Source: Mugil cephalus (taxonomy: Eukaryota; Chordata; Actinopteri; Mugiliformes; Mugilidae). Taken from it: a stretch of 64,000 nucleotides of DNA. Positions 49,760 to 62,559 of the stretch are shown here, one piece after another (position 1 is the first letter of the stretch; each line of letters starts with the position of its first letter). The DNA lies in the NCBI RefSeq assembly GCF_022458985.1, contig NC_061787.1, positions 22,515,629-22,579,628 on the forward strand, in the 5' to 3' direction. Position numbers and translations under genes: made by a program. Under the pieces are notes generated by a model that did not search any database, was not told where the DNA came from, and saw only the letters and a list, made by a program, of their open reading frames with translations.

Positions 49760-52500
49760 GGGTATAACTCATCTTCTATGCAAAGTCACCTAAGTAAAAG
49801 GAGGAATCTAAAACATAAAATATAATCTGGTTTATTTTTTATTTATTTATCTTTTTTTGGGTTTGGGTTAGATGTCTTCAGTATTATTCTACATTAATCT
49901 AATCTGAGAATGCGTGTTTCGACCAGTGTAACTCCTGAACTCGAAAAGAAATTTTTGATGACTTCAAAATCCATCATCTGAATTTACAAATTGTATCGTA
50001 TAACTATATCCACTTCACACTGGGTATCGTGAAGATAGTAAATGCTTCCCCAGTGAAGAGGGAACATACTGTATGAGATGACTGGCATAAGATCATAAAT
50101 GATTTATTCCTTCAATGAATTAATGTATTTGTTTCATCCTTGGGTTAATCCAGCAGTAATAAAATATTTTAACGTGTTGTAGTGTAATATAATAGTAATA
50201 ATAGTGCTAAATGTCGACAAGGAATAAAACTCTATACGAATAAAACATTATTCACTCCACTATTTGCAGATTAATTTTAATTTCAGTGGAGTACAAAGTC
50301 AACACACAGTGAGATATAATGAATAATTGTTTGCCTTATTTAAGCCTAGATTTGACATTTCACCATCACATGTCCTTTGACATTTCCTTTCCTGTGAATC
50401 CTCCAATAAAAGTCCCTTTAATTATTTATCCAGCTCACCGACACAAATGGCTTGATGAAGTTTATTGTTCTTTTTCTGCAGTTATCCATGCACCACATCT
50501 ACAATAATATATTCCACCAAGCTGCAGTGTCACAGAGTTTAAGTAATATTGGGATAAACATTATGTCCTATAGTGTTACTTCATTTACATGCGGACCAAG
50601 GAGACCTTCTGATGTTGAGTTTCTGCAGAATCTGGAGGAATAACGAGGAGAGCCAACAGGAACATGATAACCTAAAACAACTTGCTGACAACCTGCTGAA
50701 GCTTTTAGTAGGGCCTCTTTTCCACCACAAGAACTCAAGTACCCAGCTGCACCTAGATCCAGTTTTTTAGGATATATTCCAAACCACAAGTTTCTTAGCA
50801 TTGTTTAAACAGATTAATAGAAGAATAAACACCATTTATTCACCCACTATAAACTTGTTTGTAGTTGTATTAACAGAATGTAAATTCAACTTGGTTGGTA
50901 GCAGGTCAATTATAGTAAAAACTTTTAAGTCCTCTGTAGGCGTGGTATTGGTGTTATATAAATCAGCCTGATTGAAAATATAATTTTGCTTAAAATTTTA
51001 AGAAATTTTTTTCATCAGTTTAATTGGTATGTGGTGGGTGTGGTATTTGACGGGACCCATGCCAAACAGTGGCCATTTTAACCCCAGTTCCATCTAATCT
51101 GCCTTATCAGGTGCAGCTGAAAAGCAACAAAACTAGTGCTCTTGAAATACATTAATCTGAGTTCTCGTTTCTCTTGTTCCTTTTGGTGGAAATGGGCCTT
51201 GTACATGCAAGAGGCTGAAGCACAGAAGATGGCTGTTAGAAGGTAAGATGCTGAATCCATCAAAGTTTAAGGCCTGAGAGGTGATAAAGTGTAAGATGGT
51301 GAAAGCTGTTTGACCCCAGTCTGTTTTTATTTGGTGAGGTATATTTATTATGGCCCGGGGGATAAGCTGAGGTGAAGATGTCTTCAGATCAATGAAACAC
51401 AAAACTACTGTGCATAAACTGAAGCTCGCGTGCTTACGGTCAGCGCCAGACAACTACACAACACACTGTGTTAACATTTTCCAAATCTCCAGATAAAAAT
51501 ACAGGCATTTAGCTTTTTACTCTTTTCTCCAGTGGCTATATTAATATCCTGCTGTAGATAATTTCTAGTCCACAAATGCATCCATCAATCAAATTGAACA
51601 ATGAGCAGCAGAGAAACCAAGGCTAAAAGCTAGTAGTTAGGGGCGCACAACAGGCTTATAATATCAGTTGTTGAGGGTTTCTCCAGCTGTCCCAGGAGTC
51701 TGTGTCAGTGGTGGGATAAACACACAGAAACCACCAGAAACACTGACAGAAAAAGAGAAACTCCCAAGTACACAGCTACAACCACAACCATAAAACAGCT
51801 CCACTAGCTCAAGATGCTACACAGGATTCACACACTCTCCCCTCTGGATGGACTGCTACAGAGCTGCTTCCTGGCCCTACAGCGACAGACTCCGTTCCCA
51901 TCTATTTACAGTTTTACAAAAGCAGGGATGAAACGTTAAAGCAGGTGACAATCGAGTGAAGTTTAATGGTAATGCAGCTGGGCAATGCTTGCCTCGGCAG
52001 GAACAGGTGTACTGGAATAAGAAGCTGAAAATTTAAATAAATTGTGTGTTAATGAGGTGATATTTAACTACAGTGCATATAAGGTTTATAGTCAGAACAA
52101 GGTCTTAGTTTTCAGTTTAATAAACATGACCCACTAAGAGGCTTAACAGCAACCTTTCTGTATGACACACATGGTAATGACAGTGTTTATCTGTATCATA
52201 CTCATGTCGTATATATACACTTTACATCATTTGCATTCTTTGTTTCTGAGAGACAAAATTGCCCATCTGCACTGCCTCACAATGTGGCGAAAAGCTTAAC
52301 AGTTATGTGTGGTTTAGTAATACAGAAGAGAAATCTGGCGTTGAGCAGTTGTTCCTTGAGGAGATGATGATTGCTGTTGCTGCAGATGGACGTGATGGTT
52401 TCTTGGTCTGATTCTCCTGGCTCCTATTTCTAACTGCAAGCTCCTGGAAACGGTCCTGAAAGTGAGAAAGAAGACAAAATAATTAACAAAAGTCATTCAT
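49760..52500. other. Intergenic / possible map7d2 3' UTR, no gene seen
   Basis: No convincing exon. A minus-strand block at about 52455-52314 follows an acceptor (ACTTTCAG) and could be a 3'-UTR exon of map7d2, but its frame is uncertain. The stretch 51640-51900 is non-repetitive and unexplained. Confidence 0.4.
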
Positions 52501-52519
52501 TCATTCATTTTCTGTAACT

Positions 52520-53090
52520 GAATAATAATAATCATGGATTGGATTTATATAGCGCTTTTCAACGCACAGAGTGGTTTTCCAAAGCACTTTTTACAGAACC
52601 CATTATTCATTCATACACATTCTCACTGGTGGTGGTAAGCTACTTTTGTAGCCACAGCTGCCCTGGGGCAGACTGACAGAAGCGTGGCTGCCAATGTGCG
52701 CCGAACGGCCCCTCCGACCACCACCACATTCATACACATTCACATGGGGCAAGGTGGGTAAGGTGTCTTGCCCAAGGACACTATGACAGTAAGCGGGACA
52801 GAGCAGGATTCAACAGCCAACCCTCTGATCATTGGACAACCCGCTCTACCACCTGAGCCACTGTCACCCCAACAATTGTCCTCTGGAGGGTCGCAGGGGG
52901 GCACAGAGAGACAAACAACCATTCACACTCACACCTACGCCCAAAAGAATCACCAATGAACCACACCAGCATGTCTTTAGACAGTGGGAGGAAGGCAGCG
53001 TACCCTGAGAGAACCCAAACAGACACAGGGAAAACATGCAAACTCCATGCAGAAAGGCCACGGTTGGCAGATGGATTCGAGCCCACCTGA
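52520..53090 (+). repeat. Two adjoining teleost dispersed repeats
   Basis: The first (about 52535-52870) has GGATTTATATAGCGCTTTTC and ends CTACCACCTGAGCCACTGTC. The second (about 52860-53090) has CACCAGCATGTCTTTAGACA, GTGGGAGGAAGGCAGCGTAC and AACATGCAAACTCCATGCAG. Both are high-copy fish types. The second ends directly at the map7d2 stop codon. Confidence 0.8.
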
Positions 53091-56000
53091 CTACTGGATG
53101 TCCAGCTTGCTCGGGCTGCCACTGTGGATGAGTTGAGAGGACTCAGAGGCGCCGCTGTACGCTTGAATCAGCAGGTTCTTGTTGTGGTCTCCCACCCCAC
53201 TGCCGGCCTGCAATTTGGGGTACGGTGGCATTTCCGGGCCCTGACGCAGTCCTTGTCCCTGGGCATCGAGGTCCATCAGGTGCTCCAGCGGGCAGCCATC
53301 TGTGCCCTCAGTGACCGGAGAAAACTCCTGAGCGCTCGCCTGCTCCTCCCTGGACACTGGACTGATGGAGACAGATGGAGAGCTTTAAAGGACAATGATG
53401 ACAGAGAAACAGTTTTCGGCTTATTAGAACGTTTCATTTTTAATTTTAGACACATTGTGTTGCAGATGAACACTGCCCAAATAATAGAAAAAACAGAAGG
53501 TATTCAGATAATCAATTTATTGTTATTTGACTGTAGCTCAGAAGTGTACACTGATCAAATGGTTGATGGTTGAATCCCCAGCACCACCACATGTGCTCCT
53601 GATAGTAGGCAAGTTCCTTTATGACTGGTCTGCAGGTTCAGAACCCCATACGAAACAAGGTGCGATCTACTTGGTATTCTGACTCCTATCAAACCAGCAT
53701 CACTGTTTTCAGCAGGTGGATCAGACCCGCCTTATCTCCCCACGTGCGTCAATGACCTTGGCCATCCATGACTCTGTATCTGGTGCTTTTGGCAGGTACA
53801 GACCACTGCAGATCACGAACACCCCACAGCTGCTGCAGTTCTGGAAATGCTCTGACCCAGTCAGCAAGCCATTACAGTCCTATTCTTTGTCATATTCTCT
53901 GAAATCCTTGAGCATTCTTCTGTGCTTCTAACATCATCTTTGAGGACAATGTGTTACATAATATATCAAACCCATTGAAAGACCATGGTAACCTGATAAT
54001 CAGTGTTGATTCACTTTACTTGTTATGGATGTTTCAATTAAGTTTTTTTTGCCACTAATCAGGTCCTGACCAACCCATCTGAGTTTGATCTAATCTTAAA
54101 TTAAAATTTCTCCCCTGGAGACTCATGAAGGCCTTTCTTATCTTCCTTGTGAGCAGATTCCAATAAATATGTCTCAAAGTTAATGGCAGAAGCAGAAAGT
54201 AGCTTCTGCAGGTGTGCAGAGTTTTTCTACAGTTTTTCATTGTCCCCCCCACGCTTTTTTGGATGTGCATTTCTTTCCAAACCTTTTTCAGAAAACTTTG
54301 TCTTTTTCCTGTTTTTGGGTTTGTGACATGTGTACAAAGTTTAAAGGTAAAAAGGTTATTTACCAGATGTCAGCTTGTAAAACTACTAGACATAAGGAGA
54401 TACGTTTTCTTTGTTTAGAAAACCATATATAAGGAGACTGTGGGAGCTGAACGAGAGAGGGGATTGGACAATTGGCCAGAAGCTCTCTCAGATTCGGCGA
54501 GAGTTTTTTCTCGTAATAAGCCTTTTTTAAATGCAAGAGAAGACTTGTCAGCGGTGATCACTTCTTTCTTCAGCACATCAATATACAACAAAACACAACG
54601 TTCAGTGTTTGTTGTTATGTCAGTGCAGTCTTTGCATGGGTGTACACTATGAATTTAGTTTTGTGTTTTTTTTAGGTGGTGAATTAAGTCAGTAGTATTG
54701 GATGATGATCACCTACACACCTCACCAAACATCCCCACTGCACAATTTACAAATTGCTGTCTGAGTGACCTCATTATTCAGAGTATGTTTAGTCAAGTAA
54801 TTTTAATTCTTCTTCTGGTTTTCATTTATTGCAAACTTGAAAACAACTACGAAAGGTAGGACAGGGAGCATTAATCAGACTCAAAAGACAACGTAAGATT
54901 TGGGATTTAAGGCCATTTTTCACAATAAACGAAGAAATTCTTAAGATATTCTAGAAATAGATTTAATTGACAGATGGATAGTTTGAGCTCATATGTGACC
55001 TTTCAGAGTCTGACAAGGTTCCTTAAGAGATTAAATAAATCTCATCCCTCATTCAAGATAAGTGTCAGGACAATACAAGTCTGAGATGCAAGACTGCAGA
55101 GAAACAAAGCCTGAGCTGATTTGTATGTGGGAAGTTAAATCAGTCCAGTTAAAAACTGGCAAAGACAGAAAAATGGACTGTCCTACCTGACGTCCATGGA
55201 CTGCACTCCATCAGACAGCTCGTCCACACAGCTCTTGTTTTCCAGAGGTCCTAGCATGATAATAGGTGGCTCTGCAGGGGTTGGAGCATCTTCATCCAGG
55301 GCAGCTTCAGCTCTCATCTCAGATACTGCAAACACACAGTTTCATTATAGATATATTTTTCAGAAAGCAGCTGCTGCAGGAGGGCAAGTGCAAGAACCAC
55401 TTATTGTCAAAAGATTGCCTTCTAAAGCTTGTGAATCATTTCCTCTTGGGCCACCCACACAAATAAAACAATTGCCATGTGGGAGAATTGAGGTCAGAGA
55501 GTTCAACTAATGCTGGAGAATTCTTGGAACTGGTGTTACTGCCACTGCACCATTGGGAGGCGCTGTCCCCCTGCTTGTCTAACACTGCTGAGTCACACTG
55601 CAGCTCAAACTCATCACATCCAGTTTCGGAGGAGGAAAGAATTAAAATGGAGAAACAAGATAACGCATGCCCTGCAAAAACAAACCAAAAAATGTGATAA
55701 AAGCAAAATGAAAAGGAGAAAAAAGCTGCAGAACAAGCCAAGAGGTGGTTAAATTGAGGTGGATTAGAAACAGAAGTCACTGGGGAGGAGTGTGTGTTAA
55801 GGGAAATATTCAGTGTTTACCAGAGGCAGCAGATGGAGGATCCACTTCACTCTTCCTCGTTCTCTTCATGATCTCCTCAATTCTCTGATAAAATAGATAA
55901 AACAAAGATAATGTCATATAACTTTGATAATATTTGCTACTATAACATCTTTCATGGAATGAGATGAACTACATTTGACCTGATGGAAAGTTGCACTAAG

Positions 56001-59000
56001 AGTAGGTCCTATTGATGCTGTTTGTTATTTGTGTGTAATCTGTTTGTGGAGATCTGTGGTACCTTCTTCCTCTGCTGCCTCTCCTGCTCCTCCTGGAGGT
56101 GTAGCAGCTCTCTCTCCTGTCTCTTCCTCTCTGCCTCTTTATGGGCTCTCAGAAAGGCCTCTTCCCTCTGAAAAACATCCAGTCATTCACTTTTTCTCAC
56201 TCACAGCCACAGAATTCAAGCTGCCAATACAGGACCAACTGGTGGTAATGGTGCAAGACACACTGCTCCTCCCAATGAGTTTGAAACGTATTCAGTCTGA
56301 CCTCTTTGTCCAGCTGATCCTGCATGTCCTTCCATCGCTGCTCCTTCTGTCGTCTCTCCTCCTCGTCCCTGCTCCTTCTCTCCTCCTCCCGCCTCAGTCT
56401 CTCCTCCTCAGCTTGCAGCGCTGCTCTCTCCTGTCGCTCTCTCTCCTCCTGCAGCCTCCTCTGCTCCTCCTCTGCCCTCAGCCTGGACACAGTCATGTGT
56501 TTTCAATAGTAATACTATTCTCTCCCTCACTTTACTAATATTTAATTTTAAGAATAAAATGAAAAGAAAAGAAGACAGGCAGATGCGTGAAAGGGGAACT
56601 GCAGCTTTTTCATTTAAATCTTGCCTTTTAGATACTTAATGCAAATTATCTTTTTCTATCTCAAACAGATATGTTCCAGTCTTTATACAGTATGATAGTG
56701 GGTCAGGTTTCACCTAATCTTCGAGCTGTTATTATTAGAATATCCATTAGCCTATCCATTAGCCTGTCCGAATCCAGACAAAAAATATAGATATATATAT
56801 ATATATGTAATTTTAGACACTACAATAGACATTTGTAGATGGTAATCAATATTCTTCATAAAATAATGTATAAATTTACATGTGTGTAAACACAACAACA
56901 TTCACCTTTCCTCCTCCTGCCGTTGTCTTTCCTCCTGCTCCTTCTGTATACGGGCCAGGCGGCGCCTTTCAGCTAACAGTCTGGACGCTTCCTCAGCATC
57001 CATTGTCCCACCAACACTCCTGCTTGTGGGAGTGCCCGGAGACTCTGTGTGAGTGGTTAAGAGGATGGAGAAGGGCAAACACGGTTTAATACAAAGCCAC
57101 AAGTACAAATTATCATTTAGGCAGTGAAAAATAAAATATTGGAGAACTCAGAGATGCACAGAGAGAGGGACATGCAGAATTCATCTTCTTCTCTGCCTCC
57201 TTATCTTATACTGTTTGGTAGTGTTTTCCATTACAAGAACGAAATACAGTATCACAATTCCTTTAGCCGTTTTTCTAGTCTTACTTTGTTATGATGATGA
57301 AAACTCATAGCATAGAGCCAAAGGTTGTTCTTTTTCAGTTTTGTAGCTGTTACAGACTGAATCTAGGAATGACTTACGGGGGGCTTGTCATCCATCACTC
57401 TGTAGTTGACAGCTGGTCTGGAGTAAACGTACCAGACTGGTTGCCTTGGTAACCCGCGCTCTAAAAAGTGTATTTGTGTAGTAGTTGAAGTAATGTAATG
57501 TTTTGCATGAGTTTCACCAGTTTTCTGCTTTAGTCATGGCAGTGTACTTTTGTGGATTACATCAACTTGAAATTACAACTGTTCGATTAACCTACTATTC
57601 TTATTCAAGTCAAAGTGTGTGAGTTAAGTTTCTTTAGGTGAAGTCTTTAGGTGAACACATCTAAACTACCATGTGCCTTAAATTTAAGTTGTATTAATGT
57701 AGACTGTTGATTTCAAAGCAAATTATTAACTGTATTGTGTCAATTGTGTTAATCTAACTTGCAAACTTAAGATGAGAAAAATTGATTCAATTTTCTTTTA
57801 TCAGTGGCTCTTCATTTATTTTCAGCGGGAGGAGCTAGCTCTTCTAGCCTAGGCTCCATCTGGACTCACTTGGTCCTCTAAGTCTGTTATTAGCATGATC
57901 ATTTTGGTGGTCCTCAAAGTTGAGTTCAATTTGGTACTGACGCTTTATGTCTCCAAAGATTTTTTCTCCTATCATTACAAAAACTCTGAATTTCGTTGAG
58001 ATTAAATGGTATCATGGTGCTACATTGCTGCTACTCTGCTACCAGATTAAATGCTACAGGTTGTTCCATTTCTATTTAGCTTATTTTTGAACATGACTAA
58101 GTCATCATGTTTCCCTTTTCTGTGCAGTATTAGCATTTAGCCTAAGTCTGTTCTGTAATAGCAACATTTCAAATTGTTACTGTACTAGCTCTTCCTTGTC
58201 TGCAGCTACCAGCACACGTAAATGTTCTGTATCTAAATTCACACCACACTGTCATTACCTGCGGTCAAATCTCTGCTGGTGGATTTGGGAATCTTTTTGT
58301 CGGAGGTCTCTGATTTGGTGGATTTCCTCTCCAGGGTGCTGTGACCCTTGACCTCAGTGTAACCCCTGTCATCATTGCCGGGGGTGGTGGCTCTCTGCCG
58401 GTGTGGGGAGGGTGGATACTGTCCAGGTGAGCAGGGAGACTGAGCACGACTCCGGTTGGACCTTACTCTGAAAGCCAACATACTCGTATCACATCACCCG
58501 AGCTATAACTGAGGTGAGAGATGTGTGTGAGTGTGTGTGTACCGTTTTGGTGTGGCGAGGCCCTTGCTGTTGGCCTTGAAGGAAGAACTGCGAACTGGTG
58601 TGTTTGGTGGCTCCCCCTGCAGGTCATATTTTACAAATATAACTTAGGATATAAACACACAATTTAACCATTTAATTCAGTTTCAATTTATACAAAAACA
58701 ACTGTAGATCATATTCTAACTCTAAATTGCAAAATTTACATCCTAACATTTAATGTTAGTTCAAATAATAAAATAATAATAATAAAATATGATGAAAATT
58801 ATCTGAGTCTGGGCTTCACTTGGATTGGTGATACAGACTTCCCAAAGCCGCCATGTGTGGTCTGCAGTGAGGTTTTAGCAAACAGCTGCCTGAGGCCTTC
58901 TTATCTACGTCGCAACCTTCACACAAAGGATACTAATGTAAGTAAAAAGTCCCTTACATTTTTTAAATCAAAATTGGAGGCGTTGCAAAACAGCCAATAA

Positions 59001-62000
59001 CAACTGCAGTTTCATTCATATGTTGGGTCTACAAAGGACGCATTATGCGTTTCACATCTTGTCAGTTACAGAATAGCGAGTTGCCAGCTGCCAAAGAAAT
59101 GGTGGCATGTATGACTAGAGAAAAAGAAGCAAAAAATTTAGACATTATTCCAGTGTCCAACAACACTGTGTTAACATCAATGCAATGTCTGAGGACATCC
59201 TGGCTACATTAGTCAGCTGTGTGAAACAAGTGAGTTTTACTTTCTGCAAGTCTAAAGATGTGGCAACTCTAGCCAATCTGCTGGTGTATGTCTGTTACCT
59301 TTTTGAAGGCACAGTTCAAGAAGATTTCTTGTTCGGCCCATTGCTCCCCAAACAACAGGAGAGGAAATATTCAATTTAATTGATGTGTTCATGAGGACCA
59401 ATGGGGTAGACTGGGCACGCTGCGTGGGCATTTGCACTGATGGGGCAAAATCAATGACGGGGAAGCACACAGGGCTTATAGCTCCTATCAGGAAAGTATG
59501 TCCATCCATTCACTGGTTACACTGCAGTGTTCACAGGGAGACCCTGGCAGCCAAAAACATGCCAGCTGATCAATTTGCAGCCCTGAATGATGCTGTGAAA
59601 CTGGTGAACTTCATTAAAGCTCACCTGCCAAATTCAAGACTGTTCACACTGTTATGCAATGAGATGGAAAGCAAACACAAAGCATTGCTGCTACACTGTG
59701 TGTTGGTTGTCCCACAGCAAAGTGAGACTGAAGAATCTCCACATCTTTTCTGCTCTGAATGAACAGAATTGTAGTCTGAAGTGACTCAGTGTTCAATACA
59801 CAAGACAAGATCAAAGCTATGATGAAGAAGCTACAGTGCTGGGCGAGTTGTGTGAGGGGGAACACAATCCTGTCTTTCCCTACGCTTCAGGAGTTCTTTG
59901 GAAAAAATTATGTGGACATGTTTTTTTTTTTGTCGTAGTCCTGTAATATCTTTTGATGAAAAGGGCACTGTAAATAAAATGTATTATTATTGAAAAGTTT
60001 CATTTTCATAATTGGACAACTCGACCAATAGTTCCTACCTATGGGCACATCTCAAGCAAGGATACACCACCCATTCATTTGTTTCCTGGCCCACAGCTGT
60101 CATTTCATAAGCAGGAATAGATGATGAAGCACTGGAGTTGCAGTCCACTTGTGGATTTTTGGACTGAGTCAATGCCATCATACACAGTCCTGGCAAAGAA
60201 GGCCTTGAGGGTTTTGATGTCCTTCACTAGAACTTATCTATGCAAAGCTGGTTTCTCTGCTCTGGCAGCAATGGTTGCAAACTTTCGTGTTTTGTCTATT
60301 CTGCTCACTTTAATTTTTCTTCTTGTCTCATGATGTGACCCAGTATGAGGTAAACACTAGTGAAGCTGTTCTGTTGTAAGCAGTGCATCCATTTTTTCAG
60401 TCTAAGATCTGGAGATAGTGATGAGTTGAAAAGGGTACAGTGGCAGCAAAAAAGTCAAACCGAGGGAGTGTAAGGATGCCTACAGGACGAAGCTAGAGGC
60501 CAAGCTCCAGCAGAACAACACCAGGGATGTGTGGAGAAGCATGAAGCTGATCACCGCCTGTAATACCAAAGACAAGCAGTAGGAAAGTGGCCCAGAAAGA
60601 TTTAATGAACTGAATGTCTTTTTTAACAGATTTAGCTGACTGGTATCCTGCACTTCTTGTTTAACCTGAGTCTGAAGTTAGAAAGGATACCGGTGCTATG
60701 GAAAACATCCTGCATAGTAGCGGTACCGGTGGCCTCAACTACTTCAGACCAGATGCACTGACGTCAAACGTCATGAAGTCCTGGAGAGACTCGTCCTGGC
60801 TCAGCTGAGGCCCCTGTCTTGGACCCTCTTCAGATGGATGATGCTGTTATCTTTTGTGGAGTGGTCCTGGGCTAACCACCTACTCCTTAACGTGGACAAG
60901 ACCAAAGAGCTGGTCATTGACTTCAGGAGGAAGAGGACATCCTCAACCAGGGCCTGGAGGTGAAAGTAGTGGACCGCTACAAGTACCTGGGAGTCCACAT
61001 AAACAACAGACTGGACTAAAGGGACAACAGTGATGCTGTGTACAAGAAGGGCCTAAGTAGACTCTACTTTCTCAGGAAGCTCAGGTCTTTCAATGTGTGC
61101 AGTGGATTACTAGAGTCTTTCTACCAGTCTGTTGTTGTGAATGTCCTGTTCTTTGCTGTGGTTTGTTGGGGAAGTAGTACCAGAAAAAAAATCTAATATC
61201 AGCACGATCAACAAATTGATCCGAAAGGCTGGACATGTGATCGGTAGGGAGTTGGAGTCACTGGAGGACATTGGATAAACTGGTTTTCATTATGGACAAT
61301 CCATCCCATCCACTACACCAAACATTAGAGGGTCAGAGGAGTTCATTCTCCAGCAGACTGATTCAGCTCCGCTGCCATAGTGAACGCCACAGAACTTCTT
61401 TTATTCCTTTTTCTATCCAGCTGTATAACAGCTCATCTATTTGTGCCAATTAAGCTACTATGATCAATTAATTTCCCTTGTGGATCATTAAAGTCTGTCT
61501 AAGTCTAAGTCTGTTATACTTTCATCGAGATCTCTTTTGTCCACATGTTGTGAGTTCACATCAACAGCAAATAACCCCATATTGATTATATAACTGTATC
61601 TTTAACATGTTTTGGTATACAGCTAAAATAACAAAACTTGTGTCAGCATCCAAATATATGTGGACCTTATTTGGATTAGGTTTCATCTCATAATTCTGAT
61701 TCAATAACAATTAAACAATAATTAAATAATCATCTTCTGGATTTTTTTTTTTTTGTCACAGTCTTATAAATAAACAAGGAACTTCTTGGATCTTGTCTTA
61801 TTGTACTCACAAGGGATGCACAGCCTTTTGACAGAAACCAGTCAAGTCATTCATTCCATTCCTCCCCATGTTTATAACATTATACAACGATCTTTACATT
61901 AATTTAAACAAAGGACCTCTGAAACTCATTAACAACTGCATGTGTGTGAGTGTGTGCCTGCATCTACATATTTATAAGGTTATCACGAAACAAAAACAAC

Positions 62001-62559
62001 ACTTGCTAATGTGCCCTTTCTTATAATGTGCTATATGCGTGTATATGTATTAGTAAAGGCTGACCGTGGGTGTTTTGGCTCTGGACATCTCTTCAGGGAA
62101 TCCAGCGATGCTCCTGCGGTTGGAGGAACTCCTGCACGGTCTGTGGTTGTTGGGGGAAGCTGTTGGAGTACAAAAGACGCTAATGGGTCACAGATAGACA
62201 AACACACATATTTCTTGTTATTTCCAAGTGTTGTATTGTTCTTGTGATAAATATGGTTTCGCTAATATCCCAAACTGACTGGTTTAGACATCCTGCAGAT
62301 AACTTTAAGATTAGATCCACTTGGAATGTATCTTTTTCACAAATAATTTTGCTACTTCAGGAGACTTCAGTTTGTGTCCTACTGCAGTACACACTTTGTA
62401 GTTTCTCATCTTTTCATCTTAAGGTAAAAAAAAAGATTGAATCAGACGTGAATATCAACATTGTCTTACCTCTCTCTGGTGAGTGAATGGTGGCTGAGGA
62501 GTTGGAAAGCTGTTTGTTGATTGGCTGATCCATTGCAGGTGGAGACAGGAAGTCAACAG
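53091..62559 (-). CDS. map7d2: MAP7 domain-containing protein 2, C-terminal exons, partial
   Basis: Ten exons, minus strand: 62559-62470, 62159-62065, 58616-58543, 58467-58259, 57044-56906, 56482-56302, 56167-56063, 55884-55821, 55325-55187 and 53361-53091 (TAG). All are in phase, giving the last 454 residues. MAP7 proteins bind microtubules through an N-terminal coiled coil (beyond the right edge) and activate kinesin-1 through the MAP7 domain, seen here at about 170-318 as a long charged coiled coil from MDAEEASRLLAERRRLARIQ to RIEEIMKRTRKSEVD. Upstream, MDQPINKQLSNSSATIHSPE and Ser/Arg/Pro-rich linkers match MAP7D2. Downstream, VQSMDVSPVSREE and AQEFSPVTEG match its tail, favouring MAP7D2 over MAP7 or MAP7D1. 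A possible extra exon lies at 55674-55532. Large introns hold hAT and LINE remnants. Confidence 0.9.
53520..53700 (+). repeat. Possible tRNA-derived SINE
   Basis: TGTAGCTCAGAAGTG resembles a tRNA A box and GGTTGAATCCC a B box, about 35 bases apart, as in tRNA-derived SINE heads. Degenerate, inside the last map7d2 intron. Confidence 0.35.
55532..55674 (-). other. Candidate alternative exon of map7d2
   Basis: A strong acceptor (TTTGTTTTTGCAG) precedes 55674. The frame reads SSSETGCDEFELQCDSAV and on to QWCSG, with a usable donor A|GTAACA near 55532. Its phase (2 in, 1 out) lets it sit between exons 55884-55821 and 55325-55187, which also join directly. The lead-in is oddly hydrophobic. Confidence 0.3.
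58690..60350 (+). mobile_element. hAT transposon remnant, ZBED/SCAND3-like transposase
   Basis: In order on the plus strand, with stops between: a BED zinc finger (CVVCSEVLANSCLRPSYLRR then NLHT, about 58850-58925), the DDE-type core (VDWARCVGICTDGAKSMTG, near 59405-59462, and HWLHCSVHRETLAAKNMPAD, near 59512-59571), and the C-terminal dimerisation helix (LAKKALRVLMSFTRTYLCKA then GFSALA). A foreign T-rich tail insert lies at 59920-60000. It is inside a map7d2 intron, opposite to the gene. Not functional. Confidence 0.85.
60440..61510 (+). mobile_element. L2-type LINE, 3' part of ORF2 and tail, degenerate
   Basis: Broken frames give AYRTKLEAKLQQNNTRDVWR, DFRRKRTSSTR-like, VVDRYKYLGVHINNRLD-like coding near 60965-61015 and LDKLVFIMDNPSHPLHQTLE-like coding near 61263-61330, the L2 endgame. 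The tail AAGCTACTATGATCAATTAA then GGATCATTAAAGTCTGTCTA matches the copy at 42914. Map7d2 intron. Confidence 0.85.
61535..61668 (-). mobile_element. Tc1/mariner end fragment
   Basis: The reverse complement begins GGTCCACATATATTTGGATG and continues AGCTGTATACCAAAACATGT, matching the left end of the element at 29090. Only this end is present. Confidence 0.75.

Noticed and set aside
53520-53580. Functional tRNA gene
   Set aside because: A- and B-box-like words are present, but no cloverleaf stem can be drawn; a SINE head is more likely.
56029-56538. Leu/Ser-rich plus-strand frame of 169 residues
   Set aside because: It is the antisense of the Glu/Arg-rich map7d2 coiled-coil exons (CTC/CTG antisense to GAG/CAG).
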